Notes: generated by a model from the letters alone, not told the origin. 64,000 nt of DNA from JAFGLZ01 sp964622545 (GCA_964622545.1 CAZUQM010000010.1:119169-183168); one strand, 5' to 3'. Counted from the first letter of the stretch, positions 45,180 through 54,572 are shown. Made by a program: numbers and translations.

Positions 45180-45616
45180 TGGCCACGGGTGAGGGCCGCA
45201 TCGACATCATCGTGTGTGACCGGCTCGGTCCGTCGGCTGCACGTGCGGAGGCCGCCGTCGGGACGCGGGGCATCGCTGACCCCGTCTGGCTCGCGCCGAA
45301 GGACGTGGACGATGTGGACGAAAAGGTCCGTGCGAGCGAGGTCGGCTCAGTCGGCTTCGAGGACGTCGGCTGCCTCATGCGAGCAGTGTGGGACGAGGAG
45401 ATCCACCTGGAGCGCTGGTTCGATGCGGGCGTCAAGATCTGGTTCGTCGAGCCACCGAACGACGCCGACGCGGCGACCGTCGAAACCGTCCGCCAGGTTC
45501 ACGATTCGTGGCGGGCATGGCGTGCCGGGCAGCGTCGCAGGCAGACCATCGCGGGCGTCATCCTCAGTGCGATCGCCCTGATCGGCGGATTCCTGTTGGT
45601 GATCGCCCTGTCGTAG
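45179..45616 (+). CDS. Small protein of unknown function with a C-terminal membrane anchor
   Basis: A 145-residue protein. The ATG overlaps the stop of the protease gene, so it is translated by coupling. Residues 1-115 look soluble and alpha/beta (RIDIIVCDRLGPSAARAEAA, then short acidic helices, then FDAGVKIWFVEPPND), and the C-terminus is one membrane span (TIAGVILSAIALIGGFLLVI), leaving almost no tail. No family is recognised. It is likely to be held at the membrane with the soluble part in the cytoplasm. Its firm link to an acyltransferase-like gene and a CPBP protease gene suggests a shared envelope function. Confidence 0.72.
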   Translation: MATGEGRIDIIVCDRLGPSAARAEAAVGTRGIADPVWLAPKDVDDVDEKVRASEVGSVGFEDVGCLMRAVWDEEIHLERWFDAGVKIWFVEPPNDADAATVETVRQVHDSWRAWRAGQRRRQTIAGVILSAIALIGGFLLVIALS

Positions 45617-45714
45617 ACCCTGGCGGCTGCGTCGGCGGCGAAGAGATGCAGGACCGCCACCAGGCAGTGTGCCGGTCGCACCCTGACCGCGGTCAACCCG
45701 AAGAGGAGGAACAC

Positions 45715-48700
45715 GTGGCTTCATCGATACTCTTGCTGACGGCGATGTCCGTCCTGGCGGCATCATCCGAGACGGTCTACATAGCCGACCGCGCCGAGGA
45801 CCTCATCGTGCACGCCCAACAGGGCTGGGGCTCGCTGGGTCTCAACACGGGCGTTCAGCCGAACCACAAAGCCGCGACGCCGTTGCGGGTCAAGGACACC
45901 CGCTATGAGCGGGGTCTCGGCATGCACGCCCGGGGCGAGGTGCTGATCGACCTGGCCGGCGCGTATCGAACCTTCGAGGCCGAGGTCGGCGTTCACCACC
46001 AGAAGGACGGCACGGGCAGTGTAGTCGCTCAGGCCTTCGTCGACGACGAGAAGGCCTTCGACAGCGGCGTGATGCGCCAAGGTGACCGTCCGAAAGTGGT
46101 TCGCGTCTCTGTCGACGGTGCCGAGGAGCTACGCCTCGTCGTTACGGACGCCGGCGACGGCATCACCTGCGACGCGGTCGACTGGGGTAACGCCCGACTG
46201 GAGCGCGACCCGAACGCGCCGAAGCGACCGGCTGGACTTCGAGGTGACATCGCACCCTTCGGCAAGGTCGTCACGTTCGACCCTGCGCGGATGGAGGGTA
46301 CCCATGCCAGGCGAACCGAGCCCATGCCGGCCGAGGACGTCTTCCTCTCGGACGAGCTGCTTCCGCGTTCGGACGGTGGCTACGACGTGCCGGTCTCGGC
46401 GGACGGTGTGGGATGCATCGGCCTGGAATGGATCGAGGAACGATTCCTGCGCTCGGTGGGGCTGACGTTCGCGGATGAGCGAATCGCGCCCGGCCGAGAC
46501 CGCATGACGCTTCAGATCTGGCAGGGACAATCCGCATGGCAGGGCAAATGGATGCCGGCCAAGTGCGAGGTCCGGCGCGAGGGCGCGGCCCTGTCATGGC
46601 GACTCCAGCCGGCCTACGGTCGTCGCGCGACGCAGAAGGTTCGATGGCTGATCCGTGACGCGAGGGATGTGGTCGTCAAGACGCTATCGGCCCAGACGAC
46701 GTCCCGCTGGCGAGAGGCCGAGCTTCGTATCCAGCGCCGCGCGGGCCTAGCGCGCGACGCTGTCGAGATCGGCGTCTACAACGGCGAAGTCGTGGCGGCC
46801 AAGGGCGACCAACGATACCGTCGTGAGTGGATCACCGACGAGCCCTTGCGGTTGACCGTCCGTTATGCCAGGACGCATCGGTGCAAGACCGACCGAACCG
46901 TGCTGCGGTTCGACATGACCGACACCCCGTTTGCGGTGGCCGTCGAAGACGTCGTCAAGCACGGCTGTCTGTGGATCCCGCACGCGGGTCTATTCGTATC
47001 GTCCTGCCCGCCCCGCGTGACGCTTGAAGGCCATCTGGCGGCCATCAAGGATCGCCGAACCGTCCTCCAGCGCGTCCGCGCCATGCCCGACCAGTCGTTC
47101 TCTCAGGCCATGCGGCACGTGCATCGGCCCATCCAAGACCGCGGCCCGACCATGCTTTCGCTGGCATGCGACGACCGGAAGTTCGTGGTCGGGCGCGACG
47201 GAACGATCACGTTTTACGTCTACACCAAGCCCGACGAGCCGCTCGTCAAGAAGGATTACTATCTCGCGAAGTGTCCCTATCGGATCCGCCCGACCTTCGG
47301 CGACGGGTCGGCGGGGCCGGAGCAGATCGCGCGACACCTCGACGGCGAATGGCTGCCGATACCCGTGTCTTCTGCGACCATCGGGGAGGTTACCTACAGC
47401 CAGCGGACGTTCGTGGCGCCGAGGGATACCGAGCCGCCCGAGGGGGCGCCGGCATGGCTTCGTCAGCGGGCCGTGTGTGTGGCTGAGTACGAATGGACGA
47501 ACGACGGCACGACGCCGACCGACGCCCGATTGACCCTGACGAGCATCGCGCGAAATGGGGCCCGACCGCTCGCGGTGAGAGCCGAGCCCGGCGGCGCGAT
47601 CATGACGCGCGGCGAGCGTCTCGTCGCGCTGCTCGACGCGCGTGCCGATAGGCCCTGCCAGGTCGAGGTCATGGACAACGTGATCGCGCTGACCGCCAGG
47701 CTCGAACCCAAAAGCACCGCCCGCTGTGTGCTCTATCTGCCCGGCTGGCCCTGCAACGAGCGCGAGCTTCGAGGCCTGGACGACCCGTTGCGACTGCGCG
47801 AGGCCGTCGAGACCTACTGGCGGTCGCAGCTTGCCTCGGCCGTGACAATCGAGGTCCCCAACGGCCTGCTGACGAACCTGATCCGTGCCTCCCAGGTGCA
47901 TTGCCTGATGGCTGCCCGTAACGAGGCCGGCGGACAGCGGATCGCGGCGTGGACGGCGGCCGATCGCTACGGGCCGCTCGAGAGCGAAGCCCACGCCGTC
48001 ATCCGTGGCATGGACATGATGGGCCACGCCGACTTCGCACGGCGGAGCCTCGACTACTTCATCCATCGCTACCATCCGTCGGGGTATCTCACGACGGGCT
48101 ACACGCTGATGGGCACGGGCTGGCATCTCTGGACGCTGGCCGAGCACGTCGACCGGACGGACGGGCTCGCCTGGCTGCGATCGGTCGGCGACGACGTCGC
48201 TCGTGCCTGCGCGTGGATCATGCGGCAGCGTGAGAAGACCCAACGCCTCGACGCACGTGGCGGCAAGGTGCCGGAATACGGTCTCGTGCCACCCGGCGTC
48301 TTTGCCGATTGGCCGCGCTTCGCGTACACGACCTTCCAGGCTGCCCAATACGGTGCGGGGCTGCGGGAAGCGGCTCGCGTGCTTAACGCGGTCGGGCACG
48401 AACGTGCAGCGGCCTTCGCCGTAGATGCCGAGCAGTACGGCCGGGACATCCGCCGAGCCTACGGATGGACGCAGGCCCGGACGCCCGTCGTCCCTCTACG
48501 AAGCGGTGCGTGGGTACCCGGCTACCCGCCGCTCATCGACTGCTTCGGTGAGGTCGGCGGTTTCTTTCCGGGCGAGGACGGCAGCCGCGCGTGGTGCAAG
48601 AACGCGATGGCGCATCAGCTCGCGGTCAACGGGGTGCTCGATCCGAGGTCGGAGGCGGTCGGCCGGATGCTCGATCATATGGAGGACGTCGAGTTCCTGC

Positions 48701-49311
48701 GGGGCGGGCTTGGCGACTATCCGGAGGATCGCGTGCAGGGCGACGTCTTCAACCTCGGCGGTTTCAACAAGTGCCAGCCGTACTATCGCCGCAACGTCGA
48801 GCTTTATGCCCAGCGCGACGACGTCAAACCCTTCATCCGATCGTACTTCAACACGCCCCCGACGCTGCTGAACACCGAGAACCTGACGCTGTGGGAGCAC
48901 TTCCACAACCAGGGCGCCTGGAACAAGACGCACGAGACCGGATGGTTCCTCTGCCAGACGCGGCTCATGGTCGTCATGGAACGCGGTGACGATCTCTGGC
49001 TTGCGCCGTTCGTGCCCACACACTGGCTCGATGACGGGGAGTGCGTCCGGGTGCGCAACGTACCGACAACCTTCGGCGACGTGTCGCTGGAGATTCGATC
49101 GTGCGTCGGCGAAAACCGCATGGACGTCACCGTCACGACCCCGACCCGGTCGGTGCCGGCGGCGATCGTCCTGCGGTTGCGCCATCCGCAAGGCAGGCAC
49201 ATCAGGTCCGCGGTCGTTGCCGGCAAGCCGGATCTCGACGTGGACGTCGGCGACGACGTCGTGCGTCTGCCGCCGTTGACCGAGCCGTTTGCCGTGGAGG
49301 TGCGCTACTGA
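45715..49311 (+). CDS. Large NPCBM-domain glycosidase-like exported protein
   Basis: A 1198-residue protein. The GTG start at 45715 has GAGGAGG six bases upstream and leads into a short hydrophobic signal (ASSILLLTAMSVLAASSE). Residues about 18-170 match an NPCBM (novel putative carbohydrate-binding module) domain, with YIADRAEDL, GLGMHARGEVLIDL and the GDGITCDAVDWGNARL end. The middle is beta-rich. From about 720 on, an alpha-helical toroid like those of GH families is seen: IAAWTAADRYGPLESEAHAV, MGHADFARRSLDYFIHRYHP, MGTGWHLWTLAEHVDRTDG and VPEYGLVPPGVFADWP. It probably acts on a polysaccharide outside the cytoplasm; catalytic acids could not be assigned with confidence. Confidence 0.85.
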   Translation: MASSILLLTAMSVLAASSETVYIADRAEDLIVHAQQGWGSLGLNTGVQPNHKAATPLRVKDTRYERGLGMHARGEVLIDLAGAYRTFEAEVGVHHQKDGTGSVVAQAFVDDEKAFDSGVMRQGDRPKVVRVSVDGAEELRLVVTDAGDGITCDAVDWGNARLERDPNAPKRPAGLRGDIAPFGKVVTFDPARMEGTHARRTEPMPAEDVFLSDELLPRSDGGYDVPVSADGVGCIGLEWIEERFLRSVGLTFADERIAPGRDRMTLQIWQGQSAWQGKWMPAKCEVRREGAALSWRLQPAYGRRATQKVRWLIRDARDVVVKTLSAQTTSRWREAELRIQRRAGLARDAVEIGVYNGEVVAAKGDQRYRREWITDEPLRLTVRYARTHRCKTDRTVLRFDMTDTPFAVAVEDVVKHGCLWIPHAGLFVSSCPPRVTLEGHLAAIKDRRTVLQRVRAMPDQSFSQAMRHVHRPIQDRGPTMLSLACDDRKFVVGRDGTITFYVYTKPDEPLVKKDYYLAKCPYRIRPTFGDGSAGPEQIARHLDGEWLPIPVSSATIGEVTYSQRTFVAPRDTEPPEGAPAWLRQRAVCVAEYEWTNDGTTPTDARLTLTSIARNGARPLAVRAEPGGAIMTRGERLVALLDARADRPCQVEVMDNVIALTARLEPKSTARCVLYLPGWPCNERELRGLDDPLRLREAVETYWRSQLASAVTIEVPNGLLTNLIRASQVHCLMAARNEAGGQRIAAWTAADRYGPLESEAHAVIRGMDMMGHADFARRSLDYFIHRYHPSGYLTTGYTLMGTGWHLWTLAEHVDRTDGLAWLRSVGDDVARACAWIMRQREKTQRLDARGGKVPEYGLVPPGVFADWPRFAYTTFQAAQYGAGLREAARVLNAVGHERAAAFAVDAEQYGRDIRRAYGWTQARTPVVPLRSGAWVPGYPPLIDCFGEVGGFFPGEDGSRAWCKNAMAHQLAVNGVLDPRSEAVGRMLDHMEDVEFLRGGLGDYPEDRVQGDVFNLGGFNKCQPYYRRNVELYAQRDDVKPFIRSYFNTPPTLLNTENLTLWEHFHNQGAWNKTHETGWFLCQTRLMVVMERGDDLWLAPFVPTHWLDDGECVRVRNVPTTFGDVSLEIRSCVGENRMDVTVTTPTRSVPAAIVLRLRHPQGRHIRSAVVAGKPDLDVDVGDDVVRLPPLTEPFAVEVRY

Positions 49312-49357
49312 GTGGGGAGCGCCCCGACCGGCGGATCGCGGTGCGGTCCGACCGCCG

Positions 49358-49828
49358 TCAATCGGCGCCCGTCGGATCGCGTTTGCGCAGGTAGATCGTC
49401 TTAGCGATCTCGGCGCAGACCGTGCCATCGTCGTCGATCAGGTCGACACGATAACCGCGGTCGGCGGACGGCTCGCTCTCGAGCCGCCGTTGGATCTCGG
49501 CGATCTCGTCGGGGTCGATGACGAATCGCGCGGTCAGCTTGCCGCGGCCCGGGCGTTTGAAGCGGATCGTGGCGGCCTTGTCCCACACGATGTAGTCCCG
49601 GCCGAGGATCTTCATCAGCATCAGCATGTACATCGGATCGACCGAGCCGTACATGCTGCCGCCGAAGATCGTGCCGACGTAGTTGCGGGTCCGCCAGTTG
49701 AGCGGCAGCTTCACGCGGATCTCGTGCCAGTCGCCCGCGATGTACGTAACCCGCCCGCCGGTGCCCCGGTAGCACGGGAACCAGTTCATGAACCAACGAA
49801 AGAGCCGTGTGTGGGTCGATTCGGCCAT
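49358..49828 (-). CDS. Hotdog-fold DUF4442-type protein
   Basis: A 156-residue protein of the DUF4442 hotdog superfamily (thioesterase-like). It has the YIAGDWHEIRVKLPLN beta strand, RNYVGTIFGGSMYGSVDPMY at the head of the hot-dog helix, and WDKAATIRFKRPGRGKL near the C-terminus. It lacks a clear active-site Asp, so it may bind rather than hydrolyse acyl-CoA. The ATG at 49828 follows the stop of the upstream PhnD-like gene by seven bases, so the pair is an operon. Confidence 0.82.
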   Translation of the reverse strand: MAESTHTRLFRWFMNWFPCYRGTGGRVTYIAGDWHEIRVKLPLNWRTRNYVGTIFGGSMYGSVDPMYMLMLMKILGRDYIVWDKAATIRFKRPGRGKLTARFVIDPDEIAEIQRRLESEPSADRGYRVDLIDDDGTVCAEIAKTIYLRKRDPTGAD

Positions 49829-49835
49829 GAGCCCG

Positions 49836-50915
49836 CTACGAAGGCTTGGCCGCCGGATCCGGATCGGGGATCGCATCCTTGCCGTCGTCGACCCAAGGCT
49901 GGGTGGATGTCTCCTCCGGCTTGATGCCGAGCCGATCGATCAAAGGCCGGTACATCGACTTGTCGGCCTTGACGAACTCGCGGATGTGCAGCTTGCCGAG
50001 GACGCGTTCATCGCCCTTCAGCTCGTTGATCAGCAGATCCTGCATCTTGGCGAAGAGCTCCGGGTCGGTCTTCACGCTGGCGATGAAGGGGCCCTCCGGC
50101 ACGGCCTCGGTTCGACCGATGACGCGGAAGCGGTCTTTGCAGACCGAGAGTTGCGTCAGGATGGTGCTCTTCTCGGGCCAGCTCTCAAACGCCAACTCGT
50201 CCACGACACCGGCGTCGGCACCCTCGGTGAGCACGGCCTTGGCGACCTCGAAGCTGTTGATGTGGAAGTTGTACGGCGGCAGCAGCGACTTCTTGAGGTC
50301 CTTCTCGCTGAGTCCGGCCTTCTTGAGGGCCTCGACGGCCGCCCAATGCGTGACGGCATCACCCTTCGGGCCGTACTCGAGCTGCCTTCCCTTAAGGTCC
50401 GTCAGCCCGTCGATCTTGGACTCCTTGCGGACGATGAACAGGCCGCACCGCTCTTGCTCGCCCTTGGTGTTGATGGGCACGGCGACGATCTTGGAAACGG
50501 GACGGCGGGTGATCTCGGCGTATTCCGTGGCCGAGACCATGGCGAATTGGAATCGCCCCTCGCCCATGTGGTACCGGATCGAGCGGTAGTTGCTTCGGAC
50601 GAACCGAGCGGGCCGGTCCAGATGCGTCTGCATCGAGAACTGGAGCGGGGCCCACGGCGCCGGCTCCAGCGGACCGATGAAGCGCTCCATGCTGCTCAGA
50701 TCGGGCACCAGCGAGAAGTTGGGGATGTGATCCCGTGTGATGGCCACGCGGACCGGCTCGGGCAGCCCCAGCAACTCCTGCATCGGCTTGAAGACGACCT
50801 GTTGGACCCCGTGGGGTACGTCCACCGCCGAGCCGCGCGGTTCGCCCTCCTGACATCCCACCGCTGCCGCCATGCAGCACAACCCCACCACCAGCCAGCG
50901 ATGTGGTCTGGACAT
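49836..50915 (-). CDS. PhnD-like phosphate/phosphonate-type binding lipoprotein
   Basis: A 359-residue protein with a lipoprotein signal (CCMAAAVGC, Cys21). The rest is a type 2 periplasmic binding protein of the PhnD family (phosphate/phosphite/phosphonate): RVAITRDHIPNF, QFAMVSATEYAEI, KIDGLTDLKGRQLEYGPKGD, VAKAVLTEGADAGVVDE and DRFRVIGRTEAVPEGPFIAS. No ABC permease or ATPase is adjacent, so it is an orphan binding protein that may serve a sensor or a distant transporter. AGGAGGT six bases before the ATG fixes the start. It is directly followed by the hotdog gene and lies 89 bases after gyrA. Confidence 0.87.
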   Translation of the reverse strand: MSRPHRWLVVGLCCMAAAVGCQEGEPRGSAVDVPHGVQQVVFKPMQELLGLPEPVRVAITRDHIPNFSLVPDLSSMERFIGPLEPAPWAPLQFSMQTHLDRPARFVRSNYRSIRYHMGEGRFQFAMVSATEYAEITRRPVSKIVAVPINTKGEQERCGLFIVRKESKIDGLTDLKGRQLEYGPKGDAVTHWAAVEALKKAGLSEKDLKKSLLPPYNFHINSFEVAKAVLTEGADAGVVDELAFESWPEKSTILTQLSVCKDRFRVIGRTEAVPEGPFIASVKTDPELFAKMQDLLINELKGDERVLGKLHIREFVKADKSMYRPLIDRLGIKPEETSTQPWVDDGKDAIPDPDPAAKPS

Positions 50916-51004
50916 CCGTGACCTCCTCCCGCGGAACAACGGGCCTTCGTCGTTGACAACCTCGGGCAGTATATGCCAGCCCGCCACGCGCCTCAACGCC
51001 CGGT

Positions 51005-53644
51005 CTATCCCCCCGTCGGCTCCGGCTCGTCGCCGGCATCGCCGGCCTCCTCGGCGTCGGTGGCTGCCGGGCCGGCGTCCTCGCCCTCCAACGCGACCAC
51101 CTCCTCGTCGGGCTCGGCCTCGGCCGCCGCGCCGTTGGCGTCGGTATCCTTGGCCAGCCGTGCGACGCCGGCGACCCGGTCGCCCTCGTCCACGCGAATC
51201 ATCTTGATGCCCTGCGTGGCGCGGCCGATCTCGCGGACCGCGGACAGATCGGTGCGAAGGATGATGCCGTTGGCCGTGATGATCATCAGCTCGTCGTCCG
51301 GCTCGACGCCTTTCAGGGCCACGACCTGGCCGTTCCGCTCCGTCACGCGGATGTTGATCACGCCCTTGCCGCCGCGACGCGTCAGGCGGTACTCCCCCAC
51401 GTCGGTTCGCTTGCCGTAGCCATGCTCGCAGATGGTCAGCAGCGACCGCCCCGGCCGCTCGACCACGGCGTCCACGACCCGGTCGTCGCCCGTAAGGGTC
51501 ATGCCCTTGACGCCCCGTGCCGACCGGCCCATCGCGCGGACGTCGTTCTCGTTGAAGCGGATGGCCTGACCGTTCTTGGTCCCGAGGATGATGTTGTTGT
51601 CGCCGTCGGTCAGCGCCACGTCGATCAGCTCGTTCTCCGTCTCCAGACCGATGGCGATGATGCCCGTCGCGCGGGGGCGGCTGTAGGCCTGCAAGGGCGT
51701 CTTCTTGACGATGCCGAGGCTGGTGGTGAAGAACAGGAACCGCTCCTCGAAGCCGCGAACGGCGAGCACGGCGCGCGGCTCCTCGTTCGACTGCATCTGG
51801 ATCAGATTGGCGATCGCCCGGCCCCGGCTCGTGCGCGACATCGACGGGATGTCGTAGATCCTGAGCCAGTACACGCGGCCCCGGTTCGTAAACACCAGCA
51901 GGTAGTCGTGCGTGCTGGCCGAGAAGATGTCCTTGACGAAATCGCCCTCGCGGCTGTCAAAGCCGATCACGCCGCGACCGCCGCGGCCTTGTTTGCGGTA
52001 GGCGTCCAGGGCCGTCCGCTTGATGTAGCCCTCGTTGGTGACCGAGACGATGACCTGCTCCTCGGCGATCAGCTCTTCGATCTGGAAATCGCCCACAGGC
52101 TGACCCAGCTCGGTGCGACGCGGGTCGGCGTACTTGTCCTTCAGCTCGTACATGTCCTCGCGGATGATGTCGAGCACCAGCGCTTCGTCGGCCAGGATCG
52201 CCTCGTAGCCTTGGATCTCCTCGGCGAGCTCGGAGTAGTTGCTGGCGAGCTTCTCGATCTCCAGCCCCGTCAGCCGCTGAAGCTGCATGCTGAGGATCGC
52301 GTCGGCCTGCACCGACGTCAGGTACTGGTCGCCATCGCCCATGCGGGTCACGAAGGCCTCGGGCAAAGCCTGGCGCAGCGTCGCCTGCTCGGTCAGCCGC
52401 AGCGCCTTGGCCATCAGCCGCTCCTTGGCCGTCGGCGGGTCGGGCGACCGGCGGATGATCATGATGATCTCGTCGATGTCGCCCACGGCCAGGATCAGCC
52501 CCTCCAGCACGTGGGCCTTCTCGCTGGCCCGCTGGAGCAGGCACCGCGTGCGTCGACGGATGACCTCCTTCCGGTGGCCGATGAACTCCTCGATGAGCTG
52601 CTTGAGCGTGAGCTGCCGCGGCTGACGATGGACCAGGGCCAGATTCATCGCCGAGAAATTCGTCTGGAGCGACGTATGCTGGAAGAGCTGATTCAGGACG
52701 ACGTCGGTGTTGGCGTCCCTCTTCAGCTCGATCTCGATACGGCACGGGTGCTTTCGCCCCGAGGCGTCGTTGATGTGCGTGATATCGGGGATCAGACCGT
52801 CCTTGACCGCCTGGGCCATCCGTTCCAGGATCGTCGTCTTGAGGATCTGATAGGGGATCTCATCGACGACGATCATCTCCTTGCCGCCGCGCATCTCCTC
52901 GATGTGCGTCTTGGCCCGCAGCGTGATCGAGCCGCGGCCGGTGGAGTACAGGTCGATGATGCCCTTGCGCCCGCAGATGATGCCGCCCGTGGGGAAGTCC
53001 GGCCCCGGCAGGACCTGCACGATCTCCTCGAGCGTTGCGTTGGGGTTGTCCAGCAGCAGGACCACGGCGTCGCACACCTCGCTCAGGTTGTGGGGCGGCA
53101 GGTTCGTGGCCATGCCGACCGCGATGCCCGTCGATCCGTTCACCAAGAGGTTCGGGAACTTGCTCGGCAGGACCGTCGGCTCGGTGGTCCGGTCGTCGAA
53201 CGTCGGTTCGAAGTCGACCGTCTCGTATTGGAGGTCGGCCAGGAGCTCGGCCGCGGCCGGCGCCATGCGGGCCTCGGTGTACCGCATCGCGGCCGGCGGG
53301 TCCCCGTCCATCGAGCCGAAGTTGCCCTGCGGCGTGATCAGCAGCTCGCGCATGGCCCATCGCTGTCCCATCCGCACCAGCGTGGGGTAGATGACCACCT
53401 CGCCGTGAGGGTGGTACTTGCCCATGCACTCGCCGACGATGTTGGCGCATTTCCGGAACGCGGCCCGAGGGCCGACATTCAGGTCGTTCATGGCCACCAG
53501 GATACGACGTTGAGAGGGCTTGAGACCGTCGCGAACGTCCGGCAAGGCTCGCGACATGATGACGCTCATCGCGTACGTCAGGTACGAGTCTCGCATCTCG
53601 CTGGTGATGGGGAGATTGTCAATCCGTTCTTGTGTGTCGCTCAT
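51005..53644 (-). CDS. gyrA: DNA gyrase subunit A
   Basis: An 879-residue protein that cuts and rejoins DNA for ATP-driven supercoiling together with GyrB. The catalytic tyrosine is Tyr122 (AAMRYTEARM). The quinolone region reads YHPHGEVVIYPTLVRM, with numbering identical to E. coli up to here: residues 83 and 87 are Val and Pro. The C-terminal propeller has the GyrA box QGRGGRGV at about 553, which marks it as gyrase rather than topoisomerase IV. The last 35 residues are a strongly acidic tail. It has its own promoter and is followed by the PhnD-like gene. Confidence 0.97.
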   Translation of the reverse strand: MSDTQERIDNLPITSEMRDSYLTYAMSVIMSRALPDVRDGLKPSQRRILVAMNDLNVGPRAAFRKCANIVGECMGKYHPHGEVVIYPTLVRMGQRWAMRELLITPQGNFGSMDGDPPAAMRYTEARMAPAAAELLADLQYETVDFEPTFDDRTTEPTVLPSKFPNLLVNGSTGIAVGMATNLPPHNLSEVCDAVVLLLDNPNATLEEIVQVLPGPDFPTGGIICGRKGIIDLYSTGRGSITLRAKTHIEEMRGGKEMIVVDEIPYQILKTTILERMAQAVKDGLIPDITHINDASGRKHPCRIEIELKRDANTDVVLNQLFQHTSLQTNFSAMNLALVHRQPRQLTLKQLIEEFIGHRKEVIRRRTRCLLQRASEKAHVLEGLILAVGDIDEIIMIIRRSPDPPTAKERLMAKALRLTEQATLRQALPEAFVTRMGDGDQYLTSVQADAILSMQLQRLTGLEIEKLASNYSELAEEIQGYEAILADEALVLDIIREDMYELKDKYADPRRTELGQPVGDFQIEELIAEEQVIVSVTNEGYIKRTALDAYRKQGRGGRGVIGFDSREGDFVKDIFSASTHDYLLVFTNRGRVYWLRIYDIPSMSRTSRGRAIANLIQMQSNEEPRAVLAVRGFEERFLFFTTSLGIVKKTPLQAYSRPRATGIIAIGLETENELIDVALTDGDNNIILGTKNGQAIRFNENDVRAMGRSARGVKGMTLTGDDRVVDAVVERPGRSLLTICEHGYGKRTDVGEYRLTRRGGKGVINIRVTERNGQVVALKGVEPDDELMIITANGIILRTDLSAVREIGRATQGIKMIRVDEGDRVAGVARLAKDTDANGAAAEAEPDEEVVALEGEDAGPAATDAEEAGDAGDEPEPTGG

Positions 53645-53695
53645 CGTTCCGTCCGTGGGCCAAATCTGGATAAGTCACTGCAAATTCAGGGAGTT

Positions 53696-53723
53696 ATTGT
53701 AACTGACCCACCACGGAATGCAA
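53696..53723 (-). promoter_or_regulatory. Promoter of gyrA
   Basis: On the minus strand TTGCAT (53718-53723) and TACAAT (53696-53701) are separated by 16 bases, about 50 bases before the gyrA start. The -10 box is 5/6 and the -35 box 4/6 of the housekeeping consensus, in an unusually AT-rich context for this DNA. Confidence 0.6.
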
Positions 53724-53813
53724 GCGCGGCCGGCGCGGCGATCCGGCGTTGAAGCTGAGGCAGGTCGGCTCGCATGACCGCCGGGGCGCCGGCCCCCGGG
53801 GCGCGTCGATGGA

Positions 53814-54398
53814 TTACGTATCGCAGGTCTCCGCTGGTCGCAGATCCAGCCAGATCTCGCGGTTGCCGCCATGCCCCGGCAAGGGGCTGTCGAGCTGTCC
53901 GGCGAGTGTCAACCCGAAGAGCGGAAACGATCGGACGACCTGCTGCACGACCTCGGGAATGCGTTCCGGGGGTAGCACGCCCTTGTTCAGCCATGCCTTC
54001 GGAGCCTCGTAGTGCGGTTTCAGGAGCGAGAGGATCCGCCCGGCACCCTCCGGCAGCAGGCCCGCGGCCGCCGGCAGGATGAGTTGCTGGCGTGTCCAGG
54101 CCACGTCGACCGTCACCAGGTGCACCGGCTCGGGCAGCGTGGCGTGCAGGGCGTTGGTGCGTTCCATGGCGATGACGCGTTCGTCTCGTCTCAGGTTGTA
54201 GTCCAGCGCGCCGTAGCCCGTGTCGACCGCGAACACCCGCACTGCCCCGTGTTGGAGCAGGCAATCCACGAAACCGCCGACGTTGCAGCCGAGATCGGCG
54301 CAGATCAGGCCCGCTGGATCCACGCCGAAACCGCACAGCGCGGCGGCCAGCTTATCGCCGCCTCGCGAGACGTAGTGACCCGATTCACCCGCTGTCAT
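53814..54398 (-). CDS. TlyA-like rRNA methyltransferase lacking the S4 domain
   Basis: A 194-residue protein that matches the FtsJ-like methyltransferase half of TlyA/RrmJ-type enzymes. It opens HYVSRGGDKLAAALCGFGVD, which in TlyA follows the S4 domain, then has the SAM loop ICADLGCNVGGFVDCLLQHG, FAVDTGYGALDYNLRRDERV and LLKPHYEA near a catalytic Lys. No S4 sequence is present upstream in frame, so a short form starts about ATG 54398; an AGGA motif lies about 11 bases upstream. It would methylate ribose in rRNA. It lies between the rpsT terminator and the gyrA promoter. Confidence 0.82.
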   Translation of the reverse strand: MTAGESGHYVSRGGDKLAAALCGFGVDPAGLICADLGCNVGGFVDCLLQHGAVRVFAVDTGYGALDYNLRRDERVIAMERTNALHATLPEPVHLVTVDVAWTRQQLILPAAAGLLPEGAGRILSLLKPHYEAPKAWLNKGVLPPERIPEVVQQVVRSFPLFGLTLAGQLDSPLPGHGGNREIWLDLRPAETCDT

Positions 54399-54540
54399 GA
54401 ACAGGCCGTCCTGGGCACATTCGGCGACGCGCAAGAAGAACGGGCGACCCGGCTGTCGGAGCCACCCGTTATCGGCACGATGGGACCGGCGAGTCTGTCT
54501 TGGCCACGGACCCCCGCCGCCCCGGGCGCAACAACAACCC

Positions 54541-54572
54541 AAGGCGGAGCGTCGTTCCAAGGCCCCCGCCTT
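54541..54572 (-). terminator. Terminator of rpsT
   Basis: Read on the minus strand, AAGGCGG pairs with CCGCCTT around an 18-base loop directly after the stop codon, followed by GGGTTGTTGTTG as a T-rich tract. It separates rpsT from the TlyA-like gene. Confidence 0.55.

Noticed and set aside
51422..53752. Very long open frame on the strand opposite gyrA (about 776 codons).
   Set aside because: It mirrors gyrA codon structure, has no domain, and gyrA is certain. Long antisense frames are common in GC-rich genes.
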